A stretch of DNA of 64,000 bases from Channa striata (Eukaryota; Chordata; Actinopteri; Anabantiformes; Channidae), in contig CM065170.1 of the NCBI GenBank assembly GCA_033026295.1, positions 12,782,040-12,846,039 on the forward strand, in the 5' to 3' direction. The notes beneath the pieces were generated by a model that did no database searches, was not told where the DNA came from, and worked only from the letters and a program-made list of their open reading frames with translations. The translations under genes and the position numbers were made by a program. Each line of letters opens with the position of its first letter. Position 1 is the stretch's first letter. Below, piece after piece: positions 1 through 12,865 of this stretch.

Positions 1-1574
1 TGTTGGTTGGGGGGTGGCATGCTAGACAGAGGTGAAGGCAAAGTAGAACAAAGGAAGTGGGAGGGACTGAGTGAGTGAGTGACAGGGGGAGAGCGCAGAG
101 AGGAAACAGGTGTGTTTGTGGCAGACCGAGGGCAGACTGACGGCCGGGCGGCGTGACGAGGAAGGATAGAAGATGAGGCCGAGAAATAAACAAAGGGCCT
201 AGCTGTGACATTTGCATAATTATTCATCTTAGTATTCTTTTTTTAATATAAGAAAAACACAGTATTTTCTGTTGGCCCCATGTGAACTAAAGGCTCCTGG
301 GTGTAAAGCTACGACGGTACGGACGTCACATCAGATGCAACAAACACTGCTAGTGTGTTTGCAGTGATTTCTCTGTAGGCTGTTACCGTGATAGTAGCCA
401 GTATGAATCTGTCATTGATAATATGAGGTAGCACCAAGCTACAGAGAATAAATAGCATCTTTTATAAATATCCTTTTCCTGAGGGAATGTTGTCATGGAA
501 ACACTATGTAATAAAATATCCTGATTAATGTGCGCTGAGGCACACATTTTGGTGTGTAACACACACACACACACACACACACAGACACACACACAGTGCA
601 TTTGCTCTCTAATGAACGGGGCCTGGGAAGGTCCCGGTCTGGAGATAATGGGATAAAGAGCAATACTTGATTTCATCGAGGCAGACAGGGATTGTCCACA
701 CAGATGATCGTGTTTGAGTTGTGTAACTGTGAGCATCAGCGTGTCTGTGATCCACTGCTGCCGCGGCCAGACACGCTAACAGCGGCCACTTTCACACTGA
801 CTCACCTGCTCGGGCAGCTGAGTGGACGGTGTGGGTTAACACAGCAGCCTCACTGCACTGAACCTGGTGTTTCCTCTGGGCAGAGTGATTAAAATATAAT
901 ATAATGTTTGATATTTTAGTAGAGAGACTGCAACTCTGCTGCTGTGTGATTGATCATATTGCTTTAATCATTAACATAAATATACTGTAAGATTTGTCCA
1001 GATACCCTTTTATTTGTTCATATCATTGTCTAATGTGTCTAATATGATACAGGTGCCATTTATTATTGTTATTGTTTTGCTGGGGAATTGTGTTCTAGAT
1101 AATAGGCTCTAATGTGAGTTTAATGTTTTTGTGTACCAAAAAAAAACGATCTTTGCTAATTCCTATTACAACAAATGACAACAGACATTCATGGTCCCAA
1201 AAAGCCAGGCGTTTTTTTTTTTTTTTATATATATATAAGCATTTCTGATATCCATATTTGGTGACTGGGAGATAAACCTTTGGTGATCCAGGATTGACGA
1301 ACATCAGCTTGTGAGCATGTTATCATGCTGAAGTTAGGATTCAGATCAAACACCGCAGCGTGTGTCTCATCCTGTTTATTTCTATGGAAATTCAACTTTA
1401 CTCCACGGCAACTAAACGGGGCGCGACACTGCTCTCACCATATTTGGATGAACACATCATAGACTCGCATACATGGATGTTTCAGTAAGAAAACAATGCA
1501 CCACATCAAGGAGCTGTGCAGTTTTTTTTTGTTTTGTTTTCATAACGGGCTGTTTTGCTGGTTCTGTCCGACAG
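1..1574 (+). other. stum: intron of stum (5' part of gene lies outside window)
   Basis: The stretch upstream of the first recognisable stum exon shows no convincing coding exon on either strand. It holds a (CA)n microsatellite at 559-595 and a poly-T/TA tract near 1213-1237. It ends with a pyrimidine-rich acceptor and AG at 1573-1574. The preceding stum exon must end in phase 1 (a single G), and no such exon was found here, so it probably lies beyond position 1. Confidence 0.6.
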
Positions 1575-1757
1575 GCACGTTCATCTCAGCCTTCACCGTG
1601 CTGTGTGGAGCTCGCAGTGAGCTGATCTCCGAGCGAGGAGTCTGCTGTGTGTTTTGGCTCAACGTGGCAGCAGCTCTGATCCAGATACTGACAGCTGTTA
1701 TCATGGTTGGATGGATCATGAGCATCTTCTGGGGAATGGACATGGTCATCCTGGCAA
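1575..1757 (+). CDS. stum: stum exon: main two-helix membrane exon
   Basis: The acceptor is GTCCGACAG at 1574, and the entry phase of 1 completes a Gly codon. Sixty codons follow, with the Cys-Cys pair and the two hydrophobic stretches of the family, and the exon ends GCA A with donor GTCAGT at 1758. If the donor is not used, the frame stops at once (TAG at 1763-1765). That argues the GT at 1758 is the true donor, since its next exons restore the conserved tail. Confidence 0.9.
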
Positions 1758-4700
1758 GTCAGTAGCTCTTGATGTGCCCGGTACCTTTTTGTTAACTTTT
1801 GGTTTGGTTATGAATTGTCCAACATATTACAGCAAGTCATTGTGTCCTATAATGACTTGCTGTCATTATAGTCATTATAATATATTTTTTCTTCTTTTAT
1901 ATCATCTCTTGTCCATGAGATGATATGAGTTGATATGATGATGGTGAAGGAAAGAACAAGACCACTCCAAAGAAGGAAGGGGCGAGTGGAACGTTTTTTA
2001 GAAATTAATATATATAGATAGATAGATAGATATTTATATACTGAATAACTGTATCAGTAGCTCATGTGTTAATAAACCCTCTGCACTCTTGATGCATCTC
2101 AGCTTCTGCTTTTGGGTCTTCTGGTTACAGTATCCAGTTATGATATCCATTACAGTAAACACTAGCCAAACATGGAACCAGTGGAAGCTCAACACTATAT
2201 ACATTTTTTTATTTTTATTTGTCTGAAAATTGAATGAATATAGACTGTCTGAATATAGAGTCTGAATATAGAGTTTCTGAATATATAGAATGAAACATGA
2301 GAATATTAAAGATTGTATAAAGCCAATTCGCGCCATGAACTATAATCCAAATCTCTTCCCGTTCACTTGGAAAGGCGCTCCTGTGTGGAATGGCTTCAGC
2401 AGAAATGCATCAATACTACATCAATACTAGATTTCTTTGCAACATTTACTCTACAGCACAGTTTGGATCATCTATCCAGTCACCTTGAGGATCATACTTC
2501 TATTATCTCGATATTTTTACTGGTTATGAGTATTCATGTTTAACAAAACATTGCAGAGAGAACTTTGACCATCAGTCTTGAAGGAATTTATCTCTCAGTC
2601 TGATGTTGATTGAAATGATGTTTCAGCTTGAAACCAGCAGAGCAGCGCTTTTCCAAGTGGAAAAAAGAGTTTGATTATAGTTCATGGCTACTGTTTTCTT
2701 TAGCAAATTGGCTATGTTAAATTTTAAATTTTATAACTCCATTCCTTCCATTTAGACATTCAGTCCATATTCTTAAGTTTCATTCCATTCTCTCATTTTC
2801 CCCAGTCACTTTTCTCAAAAATTATTCCCCAAACGACATGCCATTATCTTATATACATACAGTATATATGAAAGTTTAGTTTCCAAGTTATTTTCAGAAA
2901 CATATTTAAATGATAGATTTCTATATTTTTCTAGTTGAAAATCTAAGTGGTACTTAAATGAATAAATTACTAATTTTTGCAGGTTCAGACAGTGACTGAC
3001 CCACCTGGAACATATTAAAGAGATTTTTATAAACTGGCTCCAATAAAAGACTAGTGTTCAGGTAATTTGGGATACTGCTTATTTTTATGAAGTTTTCTTT
3101 GTTTAGTAGAAAGTAGTTGACCCAAATTACTGAACTACACCGGCCGTGTTTTCTAGGTAGTGTTTCTAAAAAGCTCGTCAGTTTTGGAGGTTTTATTAAC
3201 TTTTTCCTGCATATAATGGAATGAAAAGGCAGAGTCACTGTAGATGGAGAGAGCGGAGAATAGAAGCTGGGAGATTTTAGTGCACACACATTCAGGCTTG
3301 GAATTGCCACCGTTCTGTTTTCTTTGTGTACACGTGAGTGTGCCGATGTGAGGTAATCGCTGCCTAAGTGTGTGTTAGTATGTCCGCCCGCAAGAATGTG
3401 TGTGTTTGCTTGCGGGTGGTACAGTAATTGTATGCGTGGGAGTGAGCAGCCCCCCCGGGGTGTTTTTGTTCGCTGCTCCCCTCTGTTTTTCAGGCCTCTG
3501 GGCAAACATCGTATTCAACTGTTGCTGCTAAAATCTATACTTCTGTCTGCGCTCACACAGCAGCTTATGGAAATTTATATTGAGTACAAAAAACATTTTC
3601 CTGTGAGCACTAAAGGCCAGATTCTCATTCCCAAGTTGTGCATTGATGCTCAGATCATGTATTCTGCTGTCCAATAACAAAACAGCTTTGGGGTTTATGC
3701 CCTCATTCACCAATTTGCTTTTTTTTTTTTCCTCCGTTGAATGAATAACTCGATAATGTGGCATATTTATCTGTTTTGTCCCTCTCTCTAATGAGCCCCT
3801 GCTGCATGTGATCAATGTATCCCTCCTTTCTGTACCTCCATTTCTACTAACACCCCTCCGTCTCGTCTCATTCTCCATCTAACTAATGATCAGAGTATTA
3901 TCTTCCTCCCACTGATCGCCTTCCTTCTGCCTCTCTTTCTATCTAATGATTGTTTCTATTTGATCCTGCCATATCCTTGCTCCCTCTCACTCACAGTATC
4001 CCTCCCACTCTCTGCCTGCCTCCCCCAGTCTCCCTCTCCGCCTCACTTTCTTCTTTTACTCATATCATCTCCCTCTGTTGCTGTCTTCAACTCTTTCTGC
4101 TTATCGATCCAGCAAAACCGGGGCTATGTTACTGTATTCGTGTTCATTTGATCATGTAATGTATCTGAATCAAAGTGAGGTCACACATTCACTTTCTCCT
4201 CCAAGATCCTTGAATGTGCTGTACAACTTCCTGTTTTATGTCCATAAACCATCTTTTGTGTTACTTCAATTCACTGAACATTACAACACAAAACAATGAA
4301 ATACTGGGAAACTGTTTAACAACTCATCACTAATGAACTCTTTCCTGTCTCTTCTCTCGTCCCTCTGCCCTTCTTCTTTACGAACCAAAGTTTCTGATGG
4401 TAAGTGTTTGTTTTTTTCCTGCCCCTTAATATTAATTTAGTTAGTTTTCCAGTGATTTGGGGTAATTATGCAATGATGTAGAAGCATGTCCAAGATATAA
4501 GAGTCAGCTTCACAACATGCACATTGAGTAAGCATATTAATAATAAATAATAATAATACTGAAAACATCAAGAGTGTGATTGCTTTTGGCAGTAATAAAA
4601 TGATGATGATGATGATGATAAGAATAATAACAATAGGAGAGACAATAACGTTTCCTGAGTTGTCATGGAGATGGGTCTGTTGACAGGCAAGCCATTTCCT

Positions 4701-5512
4701 GTTTTAGCCTTTACCATTTGTCATCTAAGGGGGTTTAAATGTACTTTATCAAAGTTGATTCTACCTTTGGAAAAAGGACAAACAAGCTTCCAAGAGCTTC
4801 AAACCACATCATACATGATTCATCAGTGAATGCAGTTTCAACAGGTGGCCATCTGGAGATTAATTCTTTGTGATATGATTGAAAGCCCAGGGATAATGGG
4901 CTGAACTCCACACCCTGGTTAAGGTGGACGCTGTGTGAGCCTTTCAAAAGCTAAAGAAACAGGTGGTAGTTGAGGTATTTTTAAGATCTGTTTAGAATTG
5001 CAGCCGAACCAAGGAACAAATAAAAGTAGTTAAGATGATGGACACATTTAAAGGATTTCTTTAAAATTAGTTATAGTTGATATTGTGTTTGTGCGTATCA
5101 ATAAAAACAGTTAAATAAGATATATTTCTTCCTTAAAATGTGAGTGGCCGTCTTAATACAAATGTAGACCCTGCAGTCTTCGCGTTCTCCCTGCCTTTGT
5201 TGGCACATTGCTCAGTTTGTTGGCATGTAATCGCCACCAACTGTTGATGAGTGGAATAGTGTGAAACTGTGACAGAGCGTGAATGCCTGAAGAAGAGGGA
5301 CCCAGGCTTCCAAACACCGCTCCATGGTGATACTAGGAGACGACGATCCTTATGGTGCCTTTATATACGGGAAGCAAAGATGAATAGAAGGACTTTTCTT
5401 AACTGAGGCCATGAAATGTAGATAATCATGATTCAAGCAGCCAAACATCTTTTCCCATCTTCTCGTCTGCGTGACAGGGTGTAGAGACCAGGGTGTTCCC
5501 CAGGACGTCTGA
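1575..5512 (+). CDS. stum: stum, membrane protein of the STUM/SPEC3 family (partial, 3' three coding exons)
   Basis: Vertebrate STUM (human C1orf95) is a small membrane protein related to Drosophila stum, which is needed for mechanical transduction in proprioceptive neurons. The window holds three coding segments: 1575-1757, 4391-4399 and 5478-5512. Joined, they read from GTFISAFTVLCGAR through two hydrophobic segments (about CCVFWLNVAAALIQILTAV and IMVGWIMSIFWGMDMVILA) to the tail AISDGCRDQGVPQDV and a TGA at 5510-5512. As I recall it, the human protein ends AISQGYKEQGIPQQL, so the splice model is supported residue by residue. All junctions are GT/AG with matching phases (1, 1, 1). The N-terminal part, expected to hold a proline-rich cytoplasmic region and another hydrophobic segment, is outside the window. 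The next gene, coq8a, is convergent. Confidence 0.88.
1829..1863. repeat. 13-bp perfect inverted repeat just downstream of stum donor
   Basis: The arms 1829-1841 and 1851-1863 are exact reverse complements separated by 9 nt. The hairpin begins about 70 nt after the stum donor at 1758. Confidence 0.8.
2015..2032. repeat. (GATA)n microsatellite
   Basis: Short run of TAGA/GATA units in the stum intron. Confidence 0.9.
2234..2290. repeat. short minisatellite, unit like TCTGAATATAGAG
   Basis: Four imperfect copies of a roughly 13-15 bp unit containing GAATATAG lie in tandem in the stum intron. Confidence 0.7.
4391..4399 (+). CDS. stum: stum 9-nt microexon
   Basis: The nine bases TTTCTGATG are preceded by a long pyrimidine-rich tract (about 4340-4380) and AG at 4389-4390, and followed by a near-consensus donor GTAAGTG at 4400. 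With the A left over from the previous exon they encode Ile-Ser-Asp plus the first base of Gly. This gives the AIS(x)G tail remembered from mammalian STUM. The length is a multiple of three, so skipping it would delete three residues without a frameshift. Confidence 0.75.
4601..4620. repeat. (TGA)n microsatellite
   Basis: Six tandem TGA/GAT units in the stum intron. Confidence 0.9.
5478..5512 (+). CDS. stum: stum terminal coding exon
   Basis: The acceptor is GCGTGACAG at 5477 with entry phase 1. The segment encodes GCRDQGVPQDV and stops at TGA 5510-5512, aligning with the remembered human ending GYKEQGIPQQL (six of eleven identical, others conservative). The polypyrimidine tract is modest (TTTTCCCATCTTCTCGTC, 5451-5468). 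Confidence 0.8.
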
Positions 5513-6477
5513 GCCGCGTTACTCCTGTGCTCGGTGACGGATCGCACGGACTGTTTGACCTCTTTAATGCCCCCTGAATCCTGATGGCGTCCTTCATCTG
5601 TGTGCTGACCTGTGGATGACAACAGAGAGAGGCAGAGTCGCGATGACAATGGATCAGTCGTAGGAATCAAGTGACTGATCTTTATTGAAATGTTGCTTGA
5701 TTGCTGGCTGCTGATTGGTCAACACCAGGCCACATTTACTTTTACAATCAAAAGGAGCAGGACCGAAAAAAAAAAGACTTAAACTTTATAATCTCAAGAG
5801 CTTCAGTGGATTAGATCAAACTATGTGTTTGTATATTGCTGGGTAAATTTGTTATGGTGACATCTGAATCCTGTCTTTGGATATTTTTATTTGAGCTATT
5901 TGAGTAAAACACTAAATCTGTTAAAATTGTAGGTCCACTACATGTTTTCTACAAGATGTGTTGGAGTAAATGAAGAAAATGCATTAGTATGATGGTGTAA
6001 AAATATTAAGATACGAATTTCTATGTTTCTATTTCTAGCTTGTGAATTTTGTCTAAATCTAGTTAAAACAATTTAAAAAAACAATTTCACCAAATGCTGT
6101 GCCAACACCTCTAACAGGTGTATTTAACTAAACTTTCAGTAGGCTTGTTCCAGATGAACCGAGCATCACCATGTGAGGTCACAAAAAACATGTGGCAGCA
6201 ACAAAAACATACAGAACAGGAAGTCACAGAAACAATCACGTCCCTTTAGAGCCAATATCTAAAATGTCAACATACCTACAGCATCTACTAAAGATCATCC
6301 AGTGTATACACCAAACATGGTCAGTGTTGTTTCAGTGACGTGCTTTCAGTTAAGTGGGTGGACCCTGAAATGTTACACAGGGTAACTCCATAACTTTAAA
6401 TTAGAAAAAGACATATCTTACAGTAAATGTTTACCTGTAAAATCCAAGTACAGCTGCAACAAATGAAGCTCAGTGGA

Positions 6478-6714
6478 CTGTGGCATGTGGTAGCGCGGTC
6501 GTCCACCAATCCTACAGTAGTTGGTTCAATCCCCAGCTCCTCTGGTCACACGTCGAAGTGTCCTTGAGCAAGAAACTGAACCCTGGCTTAGTTGCTCCCG
6601 GTGAGCATCAGCTCCCATCTTGATTTAATGTGTGTGAATAAGAAGCAGTGTAAAGTGCTTTCAATCCCAACAGGTAGAAAAGTGCTTCATACGTGCAGAC
6701 CATTTACCAATGAC
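6478..6714 (+). mobile_element. tRNA-derived SINE-like element
   Basis: A box A-like motif (TGGCATGTGGT, 6481-6491) and a box B-like motif (GGTTCAATCCC, 6533-6543) are spaced as in tRNA-derived SINEs. The body has GTGTCCTTGAGCAAGA, GTTGCTCCCGGTGAGC, GTGTAAAGTGCTTT and an ACCATTTACCA end, as in a fish SINE family I recognise. It is diverged, so not a young copy. Confidence 0.7.
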
Positions 6715-7983
6715 ACTACTTAACCAGTGGGAGGCAGTAATTCATAAAAAGTTGTTTAATGTGAAAACTATTCAGAAGGTATCAACAAGGTCATAAAGGT
6801 ATAGATTAATAGGGTCAAAGAATCATGTTGCAATTCATAAACCCAGTGCAACTGGTTGTTGACCCTTTTTCCTGTTCTGGAAAATCCTCTGCTGATATTT
6901 GCAGAGTACAGATGCAGGATTACATTTTTTAAAAGTGCATTGCTGCAAGTAAAATATATTTCATCAAAACATTTTACGTTATGTGGGATTGATCTGAGCA
7001 CCACAGCCCTATGAGTTTTGACTACTAAAGTTACACAAGTAATCCTTAATTGATCTTTTAAGTAAATCCAACCATTGTTAAAGTGACTGCAGCTCGGATG
7101 TTGAAGTTGAAGGTCTATAAAAACCACCTGAAATGTAAGATGAATATGTCCACTCTCTGTGACTGAAAGAAGCACCACTGAAAGAGGTTTCCCATGTAAA
7201 AGGGATAAATCTTTTTCAGACCAGTAATGTAAAAACCTCCATCTGCCAAAAAGAAATATTTCTGTTAAATGTCTTGTCGATCCACCCTCTCAACCAATCA
7301 GCTCTTAGATCCGAGCCTCATGCCCCGCGGCCCTGTTGTTCAAAGTATTCTGGTTCCTTTTGAACAAGCCTGTTGTTGTTTCAGAATTTTCACTGCCATT
7401 GGATCAGCTGCCTGGTGCAGTTGCCATTCGTCTTAAAACAGATAATTTTAGTATTAGATGTCACTTTTGGATTTAGTGTTTCAAACTAGCGTTGGACTGT
7501 AGTTAGTTCCCTTTCCATTGTCATATTGTGAAACCTCTGCTCTGAACAGGTAAAATTTAATCTTTCAATCTTTTCAAAGTTCAATATCACCAATATCTCT
7601 GACATGTAACACTGATAGTGTTTTTATTTTTTATTTTTTGCAGTGTTTTATTACAGTGTTTCACATGCTGCATCTTACAGTCCCCACACCACAGAGCTGT
7701 GTTGAAAATGACTCGTGCTTCCTGGTAATTATTCGATTTGAAATTTCATACTTCCTGAATGTGTAAATGAGTGGCTAGGGGATGGTACACATTATTATAG
7801 CATTGCATCTAATTCACAGGTCTCAGAATAAAACTGTCAATTTTTGGGGAACCACTATCACAAACCTGTCTGTCACATTGTGACAAAAATAGACTTACAG
7901 TTACAGCAGTCTGTTTGCTTGTGAAGAATCACTGTAGAAGCACAACTCCATACACTTTAATCATAGAAATGTTTTAATGGATC

Positions 7984-7989
7984 AATAAA
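7984..7989 (+). terminator. candidate poly(A) signal (proximal) of stum
   Basis: AATAAA followed by TTGTGGTGTTG, a plausible hexamer plus GT-rich downstream element. Confidence 0.4.
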
Positions 7990-9054
7990 TTGTGGTGTTG
8001 AGTACAAAGCCAAAATGCGTACATTCTGTTATATACTGTATGTCCATGTACAAGTGACTTGTGTTTAGGATTGATTGTGTGCAGTATGAAGATAGGAGAA
8101 TGTGTGCTGTATCATAATGTGGTACATCATTATTAAAGATGGACAATTCTTTGATCTACTAAACAGTAAAACGTGAAATATTTGACATTAGCACACTGGA
8201 TTTCAAACAAAGTCCTTTCCATGACACCACATTAACCCAAAAAACACTATTGTAACACACAAAATCCAAATCCCTGCAAGTGAGTGGATTCAATGCCCCA
8301 AATCTGTTGGCAGATTATTCAAACATTTCTGGAGAAAAGTTCTGATACACATATTGATCTAAATGCTAATATTGTCTGTGCATAATTCATGCTGGGATTT
8401 TAACCTGTTGCTGACATGCCTTTTAAATTATTCACTTATCCCTGTGGGTCTTACTGTATATTCTTCTTTTTGCCTAAATGCCTTTTTTTAAAGTACTGCT
8501 GTATTTTTGGATGATAATACCAGTGATTTTATGGTTTGTTGTACAGTGTGGGGATGATGACTGTCTGTAATGGTGGTGATATTTTATGCCTTACAAACGA
8601 CCAGTGTTCTCCCATAAGTGTTTTATGTAGCAGTGGTGCTGGAGTTTTTTCATTTCTTCAGGGTTGGATGTGCATTAGAAATCTGAAATAATTGTCATTT
8701 GGAAACATAATTATAAGCAAACTTCCCGCCCTAATGGCTGATTCTGCTGCGTTTTGGGGGAAACACTGATGCTAATGGTTTTATTTTGAGCAATGAGGGT
8801 GTTGGACTGCCGTGTACAGTTGCATGCATGTTTTTGGTTTCATACGACTCTATAGAGTAAGATACACACACACAGACTTACTGTAATATTTTTAGGATTG
8901 TAGCTTTAATTTAGTGACTCTACTGGTTTTCTTTGAAGTTCTTCATGGTGACTGGGATAAAATCTTGTCATTAAAAAAGCACCGTCTCTACCTACTGATT
9001 ACCTGTGATCGAATGATGCATATTGGTGTTAATTTATGTACAATTGTGTATGTA

Positions 9055-9060
9055 AATAAA
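9055..9060 (+). terminator. candidate poly(A) signal (distal) of stum
   Basis: AATAAA followed directly by TTGTGTGTGACTT, a GT-rich downstream element. It is the best candidate for the 3' end of the transcript. Confidence 0.45.
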
Positions 9061-9080
9061 TTGTGTGTGACTTAAAAATT

Positions 9081-9873
9081 GACTGCCGGTAGGCTGGCAA
9101 TGGGTCAGCTCCTCTCCACCTCACTCATGAACGAGCTTTCTACCCACAGGGACATGTAATTTAAGTGTAATTATTTTTTTGACAGTCCATGTAATGAAAT
9201 GACAAGTGACATTAACGTGTAGCTCGAAGTATTGTTATGCTGTTCCATGTTTTTTGCTTTGTTTTTTAATCATTATACTTTATTTCCTGAACCATGATGT
9301 TGCCCTCGTTGTGTCTATGAGCTTATTAGCAAGCTCTGGTACCTAAATTACAATTTGTGGAGAAGTTGCCTTTAGGAGCCTCTCATTAACAGACATTCTC
9401 ATTAAAACATGCCCATCAGGCAGAAAGTAATAACCCAATATTTGCCCAGTGAAACACTATCAGTGGATCATTTCCGCTTTAGACATCATTGTCTCAGTGA
9501 CCACTGCTGCACGTACAAGGAGCAGAATGTTTGTATGTCAAGTTTAAAATGAAGCAGAAAAAAGATAAATGGTAAAACTTATCTTCTGCCACCTATATGT
9601 TTACTTATTACAGTCAGGATTATAAAATAAATAATAAATTTCTTAGTCTTCAATATGAGGGATGCTGGTGATTAAGATACTGATGATTCAGCCGAAGAAA
9701 TCTGGTGTTGCATGTTGTTTTTGCCTTTAAGATTGATGCCCAGACTTGCTGACTGTCCTCTCTCACCAAATAAGGATTTGTCACTGCTCACTCGGTTTCT
9801 TCTGACCACACAGCTAGGTGTACAACAACTCCCCCTCCACCTCCTTACAGTCGTCCCATCCTCTCCCTAGTGT

Positions 9874-9922
<49 letters not shown>

Positions 9923-12865
9923 ACAGTCAAGTTGTTTCCATCTCATCTCAGCGAGCAGCAATGTCAAAACACATTCAGGTCACCAAGATGTAACACAGTG
10001 ACAGGGCTGGTTAGAAAACCTCTTTCACCTGGGACACAAACTCCATCAACTCCAGTTGATATTCACTTGACATCATCACATCGTATAAACTAACCTTTTA
10101 ATTGCAAAGTATTCACAAAATATTGTTTTTTATTATTTTTAGTTTTGACATCATGCTCAAGATATTCTGGGGGTAGTCAGTGTTGCTCGGGAACCTGGCT
10201 ACAAGTCAAATCTGGTTTCTAGAAAACACTTTTTGAAAATGTATTCTGTGAAAACAGATGGCATCTGACTGGGATTAATGAAAGCGCTTGAAGCTCTTGG
10301 GAAACTTATGCTTCCATAAGAACTTTGAATCCTTCCAGAATAAAATATACTTAATAAACACTTTTTTTATTGTAGGCTTTTCTTCTATGATTTCATTAGC
10401 TAATCAGTCTCAAATTAAAGGTTTCACCCTTAAGGGTTTTGGGAATATTTGAAGCCATTAGGCTACGGAGGCTTCGACGCCCATAAACATATGACAACTG
10501 TTCTTTGTCTAATTTGTCCCTCCTCTGCTTTCACAGTATAATGAAGCAGAAATGCCGAATTAAAGTCAATTAAGTGTGTGTAGGGCTTTAGGCTGGGCCC
10601 GTTTTATGCTTTTAAGGCTTTGCCAAAGCTCTAGTGGCACGTTAGCGACTGGTTGGAAACACAACAGCGCCGCGTGCTGCATGCTGAGGTAAATTACAAC
10701 AGGCTCATGGTTTAACACAAATGCAGCAGCTCTGAATTACTGGGGGAAAAAAAAAAAAGGTGTACAGGATTTTCAACGGTATCATAGAGAGGGGCAAAAA
10801 TGTTGTTGACGTGTCTATGTACATGCACTCACCCTTACCCACTGCATTTCCTGTGTGTATGATTCATATGCCCAGATGTGTTTACATGTGTGTTTTTGTG
10901 TGCGCTCCACATTTCCCAGGCTCTCTGCCACTTCTTCCACTGCTGGCCAAGACATGACTAAATAAGGAAGACAACCTCTGTCTCGCTGTACTGCATTTCC
11001 CCTCTTCTTCTCTAAACACAATATTTTAACCTCTTACCCCAAAGATTATGATACCTGGATAAACTCTGGGTTGTATTCACGTGTTAAAGAGCACTGGTAT
11101 GATTTGATTTTCTAACAAATTACTCTTACAATGACTGTAAACCAGACACAAACACACAGAGCCACTTGTTGAAAAGTAGATCAAAGGTTTACTCTTTTCA
11201 TAAAATATCACAACTTTTTGTTAAGAATGCAGTTTGATTAGAAAATTGTTTTCACACAGTCTTTCAGTGAAACATAAAGCCAAAAAATCTGAGCTAAAAG
11301 CCTCCACTGCAAACTTTAGGCACCTTGTTTTTCTTTTTCTTTTATTTTTTTTTTTTTTCAGCTTTACACAAGAGACCATCATAACTGTGTTCACGCAGCA
11401 GAAAAGAGAGAACTTTCACAGTCACACAGCAGCCAGGTGATGGAGGATTTCACACCAAAGAAGGTGTGGGGAGATTACCAGCTTGTGGAAGCAAGGTGAG
11501 CCCACAAGCTGAGCTTGTGCGATATAAGCTTCTTCCATCCCTGTAGTTCATTAACATTCATAACCGAGCACAGGCCCAGTGTTGATGCAAGCTGTGCTCA
11601 GTCTTTCTGTCAAACCCCATTATCTTCTTAAAGAAAGCAACATGAATTTCATGTATGTGATTTTGTTTTAAAAGAATCTTCTACAAAAAAGTTTTTGGTA
11701 ATACAACAACTGAATCTGAATAATGTGACAGTACTAAAATTCTGTACCATGATGCTAACAGTTTGTTAGGAACCAACTGGAATTCAACGGAATATCTCAC
11801 GCATAGGACCATAAATCACGAGAAGTCCTGAAAGCACAAAAATGGCAAACACCAGTGTTCTGCACACTTTTGTCCAAAGACAATTAAAATCAGGTCTATT
11901 GAAACAGATTTGGATTTCATGCGGAGTCTCATTTAATGGCATGTCCATGATATTGTTTCCCTAAAAACCTAAAAGCTATAAACAGCAACGGAAATTAGAT
12001 CACCAGCATGATTCAGTATTGCAAACGAGGAGGGTTACATTGATGTGGAAGCTACAGCGTACTAAAAATGTCAAATTCCACATTTAACAATTTACCTAAA
12101 CTTAATTAGTTAGTAACACCTTGACTCGAACTCCCTTATCTTATCAATATGACAAAAGTTATTTTGCTGTCTAAATTCATGCCAGATATTTTAATTAAGC
12201 TTCCATCACAAAAAACAAACAAAAACAAAAAAGCAGGAACAAAAAAAAGCAGGAACAGAACTTAATATATTTATGACCCTGACAAGTTGGTCCTGGTCAA
12301 TAGTGTGACCCACATGTCCTATTTACTATCTTAATGCCATTATTTTTCCACTGGTTTTGGGTTTGCAATAAAAGTTCAGTATCCTTAGTTAAACCGATAT
12401 TCCATAGTACCACTAGTAATAACTCTGGCAGTCCAAAAGTTCAACAAAGCACGGCAATAAAAAAAGAATCATTTTGAAAACATTGAAGAGGATATAAAAC
12501 TTCGACCTTTTTACATTCATCGTACACCTAAACGAAGTGGTTCTCTCTGTCTTTCTCCAATCATCTGCCTCCCACCTCATAAGTCTGTCCTTTCAGCGCT
12601 GCGTACTGGTAAGCGCTTGGCCGCAAAACACTCCTGATACAATGTCGCTGCTCCCTTTCAAACTAAGAAATAGTGGTTTTAAAGATGAATCATATCCTCA
12701 ATGAAGGGGGCCGCCAAAAATGGGAAAGCTGAGCTGGTGCTCAGTTATAATTAAAAGGACGGAAACTGTGGTTCTTCATTTCATACCCTAACCTCACCGT
12801 TGACGGCCACTTTGCACTTGGCCCCATTATCTGCCCATCCAAAACACTTGACACCTGAGACTGGC
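9081..12865. other. gap between convergent stum and coq8a; includes coq8a 3'UTR
   Basis: No coding exon was recognised. The proximal part (about 12200-12865) must include the coq8a 3'UTR on the minus strand; an ATTAAA reading on the minus strand near 12188-12193 is one candidate end, but the site is not clear. The region also holds a (CA)n microsatellite at 9876-9921 and a poly-T run near 11343-11358. Confidence 0.5.
9876..9921. repeat. (CA)n microsatellite, about 23 units
   Basis: An uninterrupted AC/CA run between stum and coq8a. ORFs through it are artefacts. Confidence 0.97.

Larger units (their letters stand above)
5513..9080 (+). other. stum: probable long 3'UTR of stum with two candidate poly(A) sites
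   Basis: There is no coding sequence here. The region is AT-rich and non-repetitive except for a SINE-like insertion at about 6478-6714. AATAAA hexamers each followed at once by GT-rich sequence occur at 7984-7989 and 9055-9060, so alternative 3' ends are possible. The 3' limit is inferred, not demonstrated. Confidence 0.45.

Noticed and set aside
1751..1760. GC-AG intron after CTG (GCAAGT) at the end of the stum membrane exon
   Set aside because: GCAAGT looks like a GC donor, but the GT at 1758 with the 9-nt microexon and the 5478 exon restores the conserved AIS(x)G tail and stop in phase, so it is preferred.
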